From Methylobacterium nodulans ORS 2060 (lineage in GTDB: Bacteria > Pseudomonadota > Alphaproteobacteria > Rhizobiales > Beijerinckiaceae): a stretch of DNA of 64,000 bases. The notes under the pieces are model-generated. The model ran no database searches. It had not been told where the DNA came from and saw nothing but the letters and a program-made list of their open reading frames with translations. Positions 1 through 7,983 of this stretch are shown one piece after another. How positions within the stretch are numbered: position 1 is the stretch's first letter; every line of letters begins with the position of its first letter. The stretch is taken from assembly GCF_000022085.1 (NCBI RefSeq), contig NC_011894.1, positions 3,189,501 through 3,253,500 of the forward strand, in the 5' to 3' direction. The position numbers and the translations under genes were made by a program.

Positions 1-288
1 GGGTCGGAAAACCTGAAACTGCAGTACGACATCTATCATATGCAGCGGATGGAGGGAGAGCTCGCCAACACCCTGGCCAAGCTGCTGCCGCACATCGCCC
101 ATGTTCAGGTTGCCGACAACCCCGGTCGCCATGAGCCCGGCACCGGAGAGATCAACTACCCGTTCCTTTTCGAGCATCTCGATCGGCTCGGATACGCCGG
201 TTGGGTCGGGTGTGAATACAAGCCGCGCGGAGAGACGCAGGCCGGACTGGCCTGGCTGTCGAGGAGCGCGCGTCCAGTCGAAGCATAG
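1..288 (+). CDS. hyi: Hydroxypyruvate isomerase, C-terminal part
   Basis: The reading frame is open from base 1, so the N-terminus lies outside the window. The visible 95 residues include the late xylose-isomerase-like TIM-barrel segment: QYDIYHMQR, then HVQVADNPGRHEPGTGEINY and a final WVGCEYKP block. These are typical of Hyi/OtnI proteins, which interconvert hydroxypyruvate and tartronate semialdehyde. The next gene is tartronate semialdehyde reductase, 12 bases downstream, which is the usual partner in glyoxylate or glycerate metabolism. The family assignment is confident; the exact substrate is inferred from the neighbour. Confidence 0.9.
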   Translation, partial: GSENLKLQYDIYHMQRMEGELANTLAKLLPHIAHVQVADNPGRHEPGTGEINYPFLFEHLDRLGYAGWVGCEYKPRGETQAGLAWLSRSARPVEA

Positions 289-300
289 GAGCAAGGCGTC

Positions 301-1194
301 ATGAAGGTGGGCTTCATCGGACTTGGAATCATGGGATCACCCATGGCGGGTCATCTGATCAAGGGCGGCCATGACGTATTTCTCCACAGTGGCCGCTCGG
401 TTCCGGAGGCCCTTGTCGTGGCCGGCGGCACAGCCTGCACGTCCGGCCGCGAAGTCGCGCAGAACGCCGAGATCGTGATCATCATGGTGCCCGACACGCC
501 CCATGTGGAGGACGTCCTGTTCAGTGCCGAAGGCGTCGCGGCCGGCTTGTCGGCGGGAAAAGTCGTGGTCGACATGAGCTCGATCTCGCCTCTCGCCACC
601 AAGGAGTTTGCCAAGCGCATCAACGCACTGGGTTGCGAGTATCTTGATGCGCCGGTCTCGGGCGGCGAGGTCGGCGCAAAAGCGGCGACCTTGTCCATCA
701 TGGTCGGCGGGCGGCAGCAGACCTTCGACAAGGTCAAGCCGTTGTTCGAGCTGATGGGCAAGAACATCACCCTCGTCGGCGCAAACGGAGACGGCCAGAC
801 GACCAAGGTTGCCAATCAGATCATCGTCGCGCTCAATATCGAGGCCGTGGCCGAGGCGTTGCTCTTCGCCGCCAAGGCAGGTGCCGATCCTGCAAAAGTG
901 CGCGAGGCATTGATGGGCGGTTTCGCGTCCTCGCGGATCTTGGAGGTGCATGGCGAGCGCATGATCAAGCGCAGATTCGACCCGGGATTTCGGATCGAAC
1001 TGCATCAGAAGGATCTCAATCTCGCCTTGTCCAGTGCGCGCCAGCTTGGGCTGTCGCTTCCGCACACCGCATCCGCGCAGGAATTGTTCAACTGCTGTGC
1101 CGCGCATGGAGGGGCCGCATGGGATCACTCCGCGATGGTGCGAGCGTTGGAGAGGCTCTCGAACTTCGAGATCGAGCAGCAGCGCGCAAGCTGA
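301..1194 (+). CDS. glxR: 2-hydroxy-3-oxopropionate (tartronate semialdehyde) reductase
   Basis: This 297-residue protein is of normal family length. It opens with the Rossmann motif GFIGLGIMGSPMA of beta-hydroxyacid dehydrogenases. The substrate loop DAPVSGGEVGA lies near residue 120, and the catalytic lysine region GDGQTTKVANQIIVA near residue 165. The enzyme reduces tartronate semialdehyde to D-glycerate with NAD(P)H in the cytoplasm. It follows hyi closely and precedes pyruvate kinase, giving a hydroxypyruvate/glyoxylate to glycerate to pyruvate route like that of the rhizobial ttu and gcl-hyi-glxR clusters. Sarcosine- or hydroxyisobutyrate-type dehydrogenases are the alternative but fit the context less well. 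Confidence 0.93.
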   Translation: MKVGFIGLGIMGSPMAGHLIKGGHDVFLHSGRSVPEALVVAGGTACTSGREVAQNAEIVIIMVPDTPHVEDVLFSAEGVAAGLSAGKVVVDMSSISPLATKEFAKRINALGCEYLDAPVSGGEVGAKAATLSIMVGGRQQTFDKVKPLFELMGKNITLVGANGDGQTTKVANQIIVALNIEAVAEALLFAAKAGADPAKVREALMGGFASSRILEVHGERMIKRRFDPGFRIELHQKDLNLALSSARQLGLSLPHTASAQELFNCCAAHGGAAWDHSAMVRALERLSNFEIEQQRAS

Positions 1195-1309
1195 CGCTCC
1201 GTCACCGGGCCGTCCGCTTCCGATCCCGCCTCGTAGCTGGCCGATAGCGGCGATTGTACCAGCGCTGGTGAGACGCGAGCACGCCAGGATGCCTTGCGCT
1301 GGTGATGTG

Positions 1310-1352
1310 ATACCAACAGTCATTTTCATGTGACTGTTGGTTCTGTTCTCAA
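1310..1352. repeat. Partial copy of an ATACCAA-end repeat; perfect 11-bp inverted repeat
   Basis: ACCAACAGTCA (1312-1322) and TGACTGTTGGT (1331-1341) form a perfect 11-bp inverted repeat with an 8-base spacer. The whole block, from ATACCAAC to TTCTGTTCTC, aligns with the end of the longer repeats at 2820 and 55155. It lies between glxR and pyk. It could act as a transcription attenuator or terminator hairpin, but no T-run follows, so a repeat-derived palindrome is the safer reading. Confidence 0.6.
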
Positions 1353-1396
1353 ACTGACTGCACCAGCGGGGCGGCCAAGCAGGCCGGTCGAATGAC

Positions 1397-2836
1397 ATGC
1401 GACAGCGCAAGGCGAAGATCGTAGCGACGCTCGGGCCGGCGAGTTCGACTCCGGAGCTCATCCGCTCCCTGTTCGAGGCCGGCGTCGACGTGTTTCGTCT
1501 CAATTTCAGCCATGGAAGCCACGACGATCACAGACGGCGCTTCGAGATTATCCGCGAGGTGGAGCGGGATACGGGGCGTCCGATCGCCGTGCTGTTGGAT
1601 CTGCAGGGACCGAAGCTGAGGATCGGAAGGTTCACCTCGGGCTCCGTCGTGCTAGTGGCCGGTGCTGTCTTTCGCTTCGATCTCAAGAACCAACCGGGCG
1701 ATTCCACACGCGTATACCTTCCGCACCCCGAGATTTTTTCGGCACTCTCGCCCGGAGTGCAGTTGCTGCTTGATGACGGAAAGATCCGGCTGCGGGTGGA
1801 TGAGTGTGGACCCGACCACGCGCTCACCCGCGTTGTGACGGGAGGCGTTCTGTCCGAGCGCAAAGGCGTGAGCGTGGTCGGCGCCGTCCTGCCGCTGACG
1901 GCATTGACTTCGAAGGATCGCGCGGATCTCGCGTTCGGGCTCGAACTGGGAGTGGATTGGGTCGCATTGTCATTCGTGCAGCGTCCGGAAGACCTCCACG
2001 AAGCGCGCGACCTGATCGCGGGCAGGGCGGCCCTCATGGCGAAGCTGGAAAAGCCGGCAGCGGTGGAGCAACTGGAGCCCATCATTGCCGCCTGCGATGC
2101 GGTCATGGTCGCGCGGGGGGATCTTGGTGTGGAAATGCCTCCGCAAGAGGTCCCGCCCATCCAGCGCAGGATCCTCAAAGCCTGCCGGCTCGCTGGCAAG
2201 CCGGTCGTGGTGGCGACTCAAATGCTGGAATCGATGATTCAGGCGCCAGCCCCGACGCGAGCGGAAGTCTCCGATGTTGCGACCGCCATCTATGACGGCG
2301 CCGACGCCGTCATGCTGTCGGCTGAATCTGCATCCGGTCAATTCCCGCTCGAAGCGGTCGAGATGATGGACTCGATCATCAAGGTCGTTGAGAAGGATCC
2401 CGACTATGCTCGGGCGGCCGATGCAGCGCATCCCGCACCCGAGCGCACGGTTGCGGACGCCATCTGCTGCTCCCTGCGGCAGGCTGCGCGAATACTGCCG
2501 CTTTGCGTGACGGTCACCTATACGACATCCGGGTTCACGACCCTGCGGGCTGCGAGAGAACGGCCGGCAGCTCCCATCCTCAGCATGACACCCAGTGTCA
2601 CAACTGCGCGCCGCTTGGCGCTGGTCTGGGGCGTGCACCCGGTCGTGGTTCGCGAGGTCAGGGATGTGGCGGAAATCGTGGAATACGCCAGCGAAATCGC
2701 GTCCCGGGAAGGTTTTGCGCAAACCGGCGATATCTTTGCGGTAACGGCCGGCATGCCATTCGGCATCTCCGGCAGCACCAACCTGCTGCGGATCGTGACG
2801 CTGGGCGAGCCGACCTCCGATACCAACGGGCATTAA
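1397..2836 (+). CDS. pyk: Pyruvate kinase
   Basis: At 479 residues this is standard for bacterial pyruvate kinase, which makes pyruvate and ATP from phosphoenolpyruvate and ADP. The N-terminus KIVATLGPAS and FRLNFSHGS are the family's phosphate- and K+-binding signatures. MAKLEKPAAVEQL carries the catalytic lysine and MVARGDLGVEMP binds Mg2+. The C-terminal allosteric domain ends near residue 470. Location after hyi-glxR suggests a TtuE-like role in disposing of glycerate carbon. The last codons and the stop lie inside a dispersed repeat that starts at 2820, so the extreme C-terminus (DTNGH) is repeat-derived. Confidence 0.95.
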   Translation: MRQRKAKIVATLGPASSTPELIRSLFEAGVDVFRLNFSHGSHDDHRRRFEIIREVERDTGRPIAVLLDLQGPKLRIGRFTSGSVVLVAGAVFRFDLKNQPGDSTRVYLPHPEIFSALSPGVQLLLDDGKIRLRVDECGPDHALTRVVTGGVLSERKGVSVVGAVLPLTALTSKDRADLAFGLELGVDWVALSFVQRPEDLHEARDLIAGRAALMAKLEKPAAVEQLEPIIAACDAVMVARGDLGVEMPPQEVPPIQRRILKACRLAGKPVVVATQMLESMIQAPAPTRAEVSDVATAIYDGADAVMLSAESASGQFPLEAVEMMDSIIKVVEKDPDYARAADAAHPAPERTVADAICCSLRQAARILPLCVTVTYTTSGFTTLRAARERPAAPILSMTPSVTTARRLALVWGVHPVVVREVRDVAEIVEYASEIASREGFAQTGDIFAVTAGMPFGISGSTNLLRIVTLGEPTSDTNGH

Positions 2837-2957
2837 AATGACGGTTCGTTCCGTTCTCGAATTTTCGTCAAGCCTTGGGCTTGGCATCGACACTTCGAGA
2901 TGGGTCAACGACCCGATGCGTCAGCACCGTCTGGATGCGAAACCTCCTTGGCATCAG
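2820..2957 (-). repeat. Dispersed repeat with ATACCAA end (copy 1)
   Basis: The reverse complement of about 2835-2935 matches 55170-55274 closely by eye (roughly 80%), including the shared stretches GCATCGGG, GTTGAC, CTTG-CGAAAATTCGAGA and the ATACCAAC terminus. It overlaps the pyk stop codon. No protein is encoded. The ATACCAA/TTGGTAT ends, best seen in the copy at 55155, suggest a MITE-like or intergenic mosaic element. Confidence 0.6.
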
Positions 2958-3082
2958 CAACAACCTTGAGCGCTTTGGACGACAAAGATGGCTGGCAGCG
3001 CGAGCAATGAGGCGTAGCTGCGGCGGCGCACCTTCTTCGGCTCGCGGCTTTTGTTCTTTGAGCAGCTGCTGCGGGTGGCCGC

Positions 3083-3145
3083 GCTGGACTATACGTTGCC
3101 CTCCAGAGGCAAAGGTCTCACGTTCGAAACGTGACGGGTGCGCCA
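3083..3145 (+). pseudogene. tRNA-Arg 3' portion (decayed tRNA or attachment site)
   Basis: A perfect anticodon arm is present: stem TTGCC/GGCAA with the 7-base loop CTCCAGA. It is followed by a 5-base variable region AGGTC, a perfect T arm (TCACG/CGTGA around TTCGAAA) and CGGGTGC-G-CCA. This matches the 3' part of alphaproteobacterial tRNA-Arg(CCG), as I recall that gene, with several substitutions. The anticodon now reads CCA and the D stem and 5' acceptor strand do not pair. It is most simply a tRNA remnant or the duplicated 3' end left by an integrase-type element. It sits at the start of a mobile-element graveyard. Confidence 0.55.
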
Positions 3146-3315
3146 ACCTTCTCAACGGCTTAGCTTATTCGCGGTCCTCTCCTGTCCAATGAGTGGTCAA
3201 CAAGCGATCGTGGACGGCGGTGGGATCAGCCACTCACGCGACGGCTACCGCCAGCATCAGGCCGCAAGTTCGGTTCGCACTCGCGCGCGGCCACGCTCGC
3301 AAGTAGCGCCCCGTC

Positions 3316-3573
3316 ATGTCCGACTCACCCGTGCTCGACACCCCCTCCCCCACCGTTCTCGAATGGGGCTGCGGGCTCACCAGCCTGTCGCCCGGCCAGC
3401 CCGCCCTGCCCTGGTTTCGGCCCGAGGCGTGAGTCGAGACGCTCGCAAACTGCCGGCGCTTCGTGGACGCCTTCGGGCCTGAGGCTGACCAGCTCGGCTG
3501 GGACACCATCACGCTGTTCGGGGTGCACCCTCAGTCCGGCGTGATCCGCGGCGACTGGTCGGGCGTGCTCTGA
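3316..3573 (+). pseudogene. Decayed small hypothetical gene
   Basis: Reading from ATG 3316 gives 38 codons to a TGA at 3430-3432. The frame then continues cleanly to TGA 3571-3573. The second half contains RRFVDAFGPEADQLGWD and TLFGVHPQSG, a pattern I associate with short hypothetical proteins on mobile DNA in Methylobacterium. The in-frame stop argues for a nonsense-broken gene. It is followed immediately by a terminator-like hairpin. No function is known. Confidence 0.5.
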
Positions 3574-3583
3574 TGAAACGAAG

Positions 3584-3613
3584 AAGCCCGGCGCGGCGGC
3601 GCCGGGCGGGCTT
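3584..3613 (+). terminator. Rho-independent-like hairpin
   Basis: GCCCGGCGC (3586-3594) and GCGCCGGGC (3599-3607) form a 9-bp GC-rich stem with a 4-base loop, just after the stop of the decayed gene at 3573. The flanks AA and CTT extend it weakly. There is no long T-run. Confidence 0.5.
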
Positions 3614-3865
3614 GCTGACACTGGGCGCGGGGCGCATCAGGATCAATACCCAATCGCCTTGGCTATGAAGGGGCCATTTGGGGTGAAAAGGGTCCCTTTA
3701 CGCCTTGACCTGCAATGACCGGGGCTGATCCTCTGCGGACCTTCATGCCGCGTGCATCCGAAGGCCGCTTCGAACGTCCTCCGGACATTCGATGCCGGAC
3801 TACGGTTTCATAACGCAGCTCACGCGACCAACTCCGCTGGCCAAGCTGTAGGCGCAAAGTTAAAG

Positions 3866-4202
3866 TGTCCCACCTGGGCCAAGTCGGAATGTCACACTCC
3901 TCTGTCTGCCGCATGGGCATGGGAGGCCGGCATGGGATGGGTGTGATGAGCGAGCGCGAGCTTCGGCGGGTCGAGGTTCTCTCCGCCGTGTTGGCGGGTC
4001 GGCAGACCGTCACGGCCGCCCGCGCGGGTGCTGGGGATCAGCCGGCGCCAGGCTCACAGCCTCGCCAAGGCCTATCGCGCTGAGGGCGCGTTCGCCGTTC
4101 GCCACAAGGCCCCGCGGGCGGCGCTCGACCCTGAGTGACGGACTGCACGATTGGGCCCTGACGTATGTGCGCGACCACGACGCGGATTTCGGCCCCGGGT
4201 GA
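3866..4202 (+). pseudogene. ISNCY-type transposase remnant
   Basis: From ATG 3946 the translation MSERELRRVEVLSAVLAGRQ continues as VTAARA. After a frameshift it resumes as VLGISRRQAHSLAKAYRAEG and FAVRHKA, the helix-turn-helix N-terminus of ISNCY-family transposases. A further frame change gives DGLHDWALTYVRDHDADFGP before a stop at 4202. The 80 bases before the ATG (TGTCCCACCTGGGCCAAGTC) resemble the end of the same elements. The DDE catalytic region is missing, so this is dead. Confidence 0.6.
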
Positions 4203-4204
4203 CA

Positions 4205-4452
4205 AGCTGCGCGCTGCGCGTCAGGGCCAGGGCGTCTGGACCATCGCGATCATCAAGCGATCCGACACCGCGGAGGGTTTCGCGGTTCTCCCGCGCAGAT
4301 GGGTGGTCGGATGAACGTTCGCCTGGCTTGGCCGTTGCCGGCGCCTCGCGAAGGACCGGGAGAAAACCACCGCGAGTTCCGCTGCGTGGGCCTTCATCGC
4401 CAGCATCCGGCTGATGTCACGACGGCTCGCAAGGTACTGCTATCCAACGTGA
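4205..4452 (+). pseudogene. IS5-family transposase C-terminal remnant
   Basis: The frame reads IAIIKRSDTAEGFAVLPRRW, then VVG-stop, then TFAWLGRCRRLAKDREKTT and RLMSRRLARYC. This is the conserved C-terminal DDE region of IS5-type transposases, normally VVERTFAWL. The stop at the position of the catalytic glutamate region shows it is inactive. The upstream part of the transposase is missing. Confidence 0.65.
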
Positions 4453-4574
4453 ACTTGTGAGTCCGGCTCTCAGGTCACCCTTCCCCGACCCGCGACCGCG
4501 AACGGGTGGCCCTCGCGGCCTTCCTTGCTCCTCGCCCGGCTCCGCCGACTACCGGCCTCGCTTGACGGAGCGCG

Positions 4575-4856
4575 TCAGTCCTCGTCGTCCTCCTGAGTTT
4601 TCCGCCGAACGGGTTCGAGCCGGGCCGGATCGAACTTCCCCTCCAGCCGCTCTCCCCGTGCGTTCGTCGCGCGCACCTTGTAGCAGCCGTCATCCGCCCG
4701 GATGGCGGTCACAGTCCATCCTTCGGCTTCCAGCTTGCGCTGAAGCGCCTCGCGCGGCTGCCAATCGGCGAGCGGGACGCTGCAGTGCACATCCGCCGAG
4801 GCAGGGCCGCCCAGCAGGGTCGCGCCGAGGGCGAGTGTGGTCATCACGCGTCTCAC
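4575..4856 (-). CDS. Small periplasmic PepSY-domain protein
   Basis: A GTG at 4856 with GGAG eight bases upstream starts a 93-residue protein with a signal peptide (MRRVMTTLALGATLLGGPAS-A). The mature part, REALQRKLEAEGWTV, RADDGCYKVRATNARGER and FDPARLEPV, is a single PepSY (PepSY_2) unit. Such proteins inhibit peptidases or sense signals in the periplasm. It is divergent from the response regulator/kinase pair at 4997-7038, a common pairing, and may feed that kinase or be its target. The DDED tail is acidic. The start choice (GTG versus ATG 4844) is a judgement. Confidence 0.75.
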   Translation of the reverse strand: MRRVMTTLALGATLLGGPASADVHCSVPLADWQPREALQRKLEAEGWTVTAIRADDGCYKVRATNARGERLEGKFDPARLEPVRRKTQEDDED

Positions 4857-4996
4857 TGCCGGAACTCCGGATCCGCGGTGCGTCTCTCGCACATCAACCA
4901 TCCCAACCTGACGCCGGCCTGAACGCCGGACGCAGGTCCCCTGGTCCTCCGGACGGAGAAACGCTGTAAGCTCGCGGCAGGTCAACCGAGACGGGC

Positions 4997-5668
4997 ATGC
5001 GCATCCTCCTGATCGAAGACGATCTCGTGCTGGGCGAGGCCGTCCGCGACCACCTCCTGTCCGACGGGCACTCGGCGGATTGGATGAAGACCGTCGCTGA
5101 CGCCGCGGCCGCAATCACGGCGGCCGTCTACGATCTTGTCCTGCTCGACCTCATGCTGCCGGACGGCCGTGGGATCGACTTCCTTCAGCATCGCCGCTCC
5201 CTAGGCGACGTCACGCCCGTGATCATTCTCACCGCCCGGGACCAGATCTCCGACAGGATCGCTGGCCTCAATGCGGGCGCGGACGACTACCTCATCAAGC
5301 CCTTCGACCTGTTCGAACTCACCGCGCGCATCAGCGCCGTTGGGCGGCGCTATTCCGGCAATCCCAACCCGCTCGTCACGATCGGCGACCTCGACATCGA
5401 TCTCGCGGCCCGTTCGGTCCACAAAGGTGGGAAGCCCGTGCCGCTGACCGCTCGGGAATGGTCGCTGTTCGAGGCTCTCATCCAGAGGCCGAATGCTCTG
5501 CTCTCAAAGACGCAGCTGGAGGAGAGGCTCTACTCCTTCGACGCCGAGGTCGAGAGCAACACGATCGAGGTCTATATCGGGCGGCTGCGCAAGAAGATCG
5601 GTGCGGACGTGATCGAAACCGTGCGCGGGATGGGCTACCGGCTCGGTCTGCCCGCCAGGGGCGTGTGA
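4997..5668 (+). CDS. OmpR/PhoB-type response regulator
   Basis: This 223-residue protein has an N-terminal receiver domain with acidic pocket LLIEDD, the phosphoacceptor aspartate in VLLDLMLPDGRG (about residue 51), the switch threonine in ILTARD and the lysine in DYLIKPFDLFEL. A C-terminal winged helix follows (LTAREWSLFEAL, then IEVYIGRLRKKIG and TVRGMGYRL). It is a cytoplasmic transcription factor controlled by the histidine kinase that overlaps its stop codon. The genes that follow (7130-11185) are the likely regulon by position, which would make the signal redox or metal related; that is inference. Confidence 0.93.
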   Translation: MRILLIEDDLVLGEAVRDHLLSDGHSADWMKTVADAAAAITAAVYDLVLLDLMLPDGRGIDFLQHRRSLGDVTPVIILTARDQISDRIAGLNAGADDYLIKPFDLFELTARISAVGRRYSGNPNPLVTIGDLDIDLAARSVHKGGKPVPLTAREWSLFEALIQRPNALLSKTQLEERLYSFDAEVESNTIEVYIGRLRKKIGADVIETVRGMGYRLGLPARGV

Positions 5669-7038
5669 GGACCGCCCTGCGATCCGGGCGGGTGAGCCTG
5701 CGCCGCCGGCTGGGGGCCGGGCTGGCGCTCGGCGTGACGGCGGTGTGGCTCGCGGCCTCGGTCGTGGCCGGGCTGGTGCTGCATCATGAGATCGACGAGG
5801 TCTTCGACAGTGCCTTGCAGGAGGTCGCGCAGCGGGTGCTGCCTCTCGCCTATGCCGAAGTCCTGGCGCGGGAGGACAGCACGACGAGCCAACTCATGCC
5901 GCCCGTCAGCCGGCATCGGGAGTACATCACTTACGTCGTGCGGGATGCCAGCGGACGCGAACTCCTGCGGTCGAGCGACGCCCATCGGATGAAGATCCCC
6001 AGCGGCCTCGCGCCGGGGTTCCAGACCGTGAATGGTCTGCGCACCTACACGGAGGCGGGTGTCCGGGGGACGATATTGGTGACCGCTGCCGAGGGGCTCG
6101 ATCACCGCCGGGCCGCGGTTCTCAAGGCGATAATGACCCTGGTCTGGCCGCTCGCTGCGCTCGTGCCCCTCGCGCTCGCCGCCGTGTGGCTGGCCGTCCG
6201 TCTCTCGCTCGGGCCGGTGCTTGCCTTCCGGGATGCCATCGAGGCGCGCGGCCGGGGCAATCTCTCGCCGATCGCCACGGAAGACCTGCCGACCGAGATG
6301 GCTCCGGTGGCGGCCGCGGTCAACGCGCTGCTCGGCCGCCTGCGCAGCGCGCTCGAGGCCGAGCGCAGCTTCACCGCCAACAGCGCGCACGAGTTGCGCA
6401 CGCCCATCGCCGCCGCTCTGGCCCAGACCCAGCGTCTCTGCGCGGAACTGCAGGATCAGGAGCGCCTCGAGCGCGCCCGCGCCATCGAGGGTGCGCTGCG
6501 CCGGCTCTCGCGCCTCTCCGAGAAGCTGCTCCAACTCGCCAAGGCCGAAGGCGGCGGACTAATCGCCGAGACGGCCACGCCGCTCGCTCCTGTGCTTCGT
6601 CTCGTCATCGATGAACTGCGCCGCAACCGCGACGGCAGCGACCGCCTGCAGGTGGTCATGGCGTCGAAGGCCGGTCCCGTCTCGAACCTTGACCCTGATG
6701 CCTTCGCTATCCTTGCGCGCAACCTCATCGAGAATGCGCTGAAGCACGGCGATCCCGATAATCCGGTTGTCGTTTGTCTGTCCGAGCAGGTGTTCGAGGT
6801 GAGCAATGCCGGTCCGCCGGTTCCTCCCGAAGACCTCGCGCATCTGACCCGTCCCTTCACGCGGGGACCCGCACGGACGGAAGGATCGGGATTAGGGCTG
6901 GCAATCGCGGCTGCCATCTGCCGCGGCGCGGGGCTTCGGCTCGACCTTGCGTCGCCCATTCCAGGCGAAATGAGCGGCTTCCAGGCGAGTGTCCACATCG
7001 CTGCGGCCGCCTCTGGCCCGCCGGCGCCTGCAGCCTGA
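5665..7038 (+). CDS. Sensor histidine kinase
   Basis: The GTG at 5665 overlaps the regulator stop by a few bases, indicating translational coupling. The 457-residue protein has TM helix 1 at about 15-38, a periplasmic loop of about 120 residues, TM helix 2 near 155-178, and a HAMP-like linker. The H-box is NSAHELRTPIAAALAQ, the N-box ARNLIENALKHGD and the G-box GSGLGLAIAAAI. It is a membrane kinase of the PmrB/QseC kind that phosphorylates the adjacent regulator. No ligand motif was recognised in the sensor loop. Confidence 0.92.
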   Translation: MRTALRSGRVSLRRRLGAGLALGVTAVWLAASVVAGLVLHHEIDEVFDSALQEVAQRVLPLAYAEVLAREDSTTSQLMPPVSRHREYITYVVRDASGRELLRSSDAHRMKIPSGLAPGFQTVNGLRTYTEAGVRGTILVTAAEGLDHRRAAVLKAIMTLVWPLAALVPLALAAVWLAVRLSLGPVLAFRDAIEARGRGNLSPIATEDLPTEMAPVAAAVNALLGRLRSALEAERSFTANSAHELRTPIAAALAQTQRLCAELQDQERLERARAIEGALRRLSRLSEKLLQLAKAEGGGLIAETATPLAPVLRLVIDELRRNRDGSDRLQVVMASKAGPVSNLDPDAFAILARNLIENALKHGDPDNPVVVCLSEQVFEVSNAGPPVPPEDLAHLTRPFTRGPARTEGSGLGLAIAAAICRGAGLRLDLASPIPGEMSGFQASVHIAAAASGPPAPAA

Positions 7039-7129
7039 CAGCGGGCTGAACGCCTCCGGCTCGGCGCTTCAGCTCACCGTCAGGCTCACGCAACACGGTG
7101 CTCCCGCACGAAACAACGGGAGAGCACCC

Positions 7130-7474
7130 ATGACCAAACACCTTCTGATCGGCACGGCCCTGCTCCTGGCGATGACGGCCGTCGGCGCCGTGATTGCAGC
7201 GGATGCTGCGCAGGGACCGGCGGAGCACGGCCACGCGGATCACATCCGGTCCGGCGCAGAGAACTGGCCCATCGTCCGGGTCAGCGAGGCGCATGAGCAC
7301 GGCCGTTACGGCGAGGTCCGCCGGCGCGACCAAGAGGAAGAGGACGACGAGGATGACGACGGACGCGGGGTCGGCCCGGCGCCTCCGCGGGCTGGCCTGA
7401 GCGCACCTGACGCTCCGGGCCCCGACAGCGGTCTCTTCAACGGCACGACCCGTCCCCGGGTGCAAATCCAGTAA
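7130..7474 (+). CDS. Small exported acidic protein of unknown function
   Basis: A 114-residue protein starts at ATG 7130 after GGGAGAG. Residues 1-24 are a signal peptide (KHLLIGTALLLAMTAVGAV). A His-rich stretch (EHGHADH) and a run of acidic residues (QEEEDDEDDD near 68-77) suggest metal binding. The tail, GLFNGTTRPRVQIQ, looks conserved in form. It lies between the two-component system and the flavin genes, so it is probably part of the same periplasmic module. I do not recognise the family. Confidence 0.7.
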   Translation: MTKHLLIGTALLLAMTAVGAVIAADAAQGPAEHGHADHIRSGAENWPIVRVSEAHEHGRYGEVRRRDQEEEDDEDDDGRGVGPAPPRAGLSAPDAPGPDSGLFNGTTRPRVQIQ

Positions 7475-7509
7475 CCGGTTGCATCCCCATCACACCGCGG
7501 AGACATTTC

Positions 7510-7971
7510 ATGAAGCTCGCGCTGTCGGTCGCGGCTGCGACCACATTGGCCGTCCCTGCCCTGGCAAGGCCGGTCACTTTCGAGGCCAAGCTCAAGAACT
7601 ACGGCGGCAATGGTGCTTATGTGGTCATGTACGTGACCGATGTCGCTGGCAAGTATCGCGGCACGCTCTGGATGGCTGGAGGCAAGGCCAAGTACTATCG
7701 CCACCTCTCGGATTGGCAACGCGCCTCGACCGGCGCCTTGGCCGAGATCGACGGGATCACGGGTGCCAGCATCGGCTCGGGCAAGACGCTGAAGGTCACT
7801 GTCGATCTTGCCGACGCTCTGATCGACGCCGGCTACCAAATCCATGTCGATACCGCCGTCGAGGACGGCCTGGATCAGCCGTCCGAGGTCGTCGTGCCGC
7901 TCTCTACCGGCGCGTCGGGCCAGGCCGCCCCCGGCAAGGCCCACGTGAAGACCTTCACGGTCACCTTCTGA
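7510..7971 (+). CDS. DUF2271 periplasmic protein with a flavinylation-type motif
   Basis: The 153-residue protein has a signal peptide (about 1-19, ending PALA-R). The mature part matches DUF2271 proteins: YVVMYVTDVAGKYRGTLWMA, then HLSDWQRA. DUF2271 genes usually sit beside PepSY reductases and ApbE. Residues 81-87 read DGITGAS, close to the (S/T)GA(T/S) motif that ApbE modifies with FMN; Ser87 would be the acceptor. This suggests an FMN-carrying periplasmic redox protein. The motif is seen; the modification is inferred. Confidence 0.8.
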   Translation: MKLALSVAAATTLAVPALARPVTFEAKLKNYGGNGAYVVMYVTDVAGKYRGTLWMAGGKAKYYRHLSDWQRASTGALAEIDGITGASIGSGKTLKVTVDLADALIDAGYQIHVDTAVEDGLDQPSEVVVPLSTGASGQAAPGKAHVKTFTVTF

Positions 7972-7983
7972 CCGGAGGAAACA

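Noticed and set aside
3083..3145. Functional tRNA-Trp (anticodon CCA)
   Set aside because: The loop does read CCA, but the body matches tRNA-Arg(CCG) and the D stem and acceptor 5' strand do not pair.
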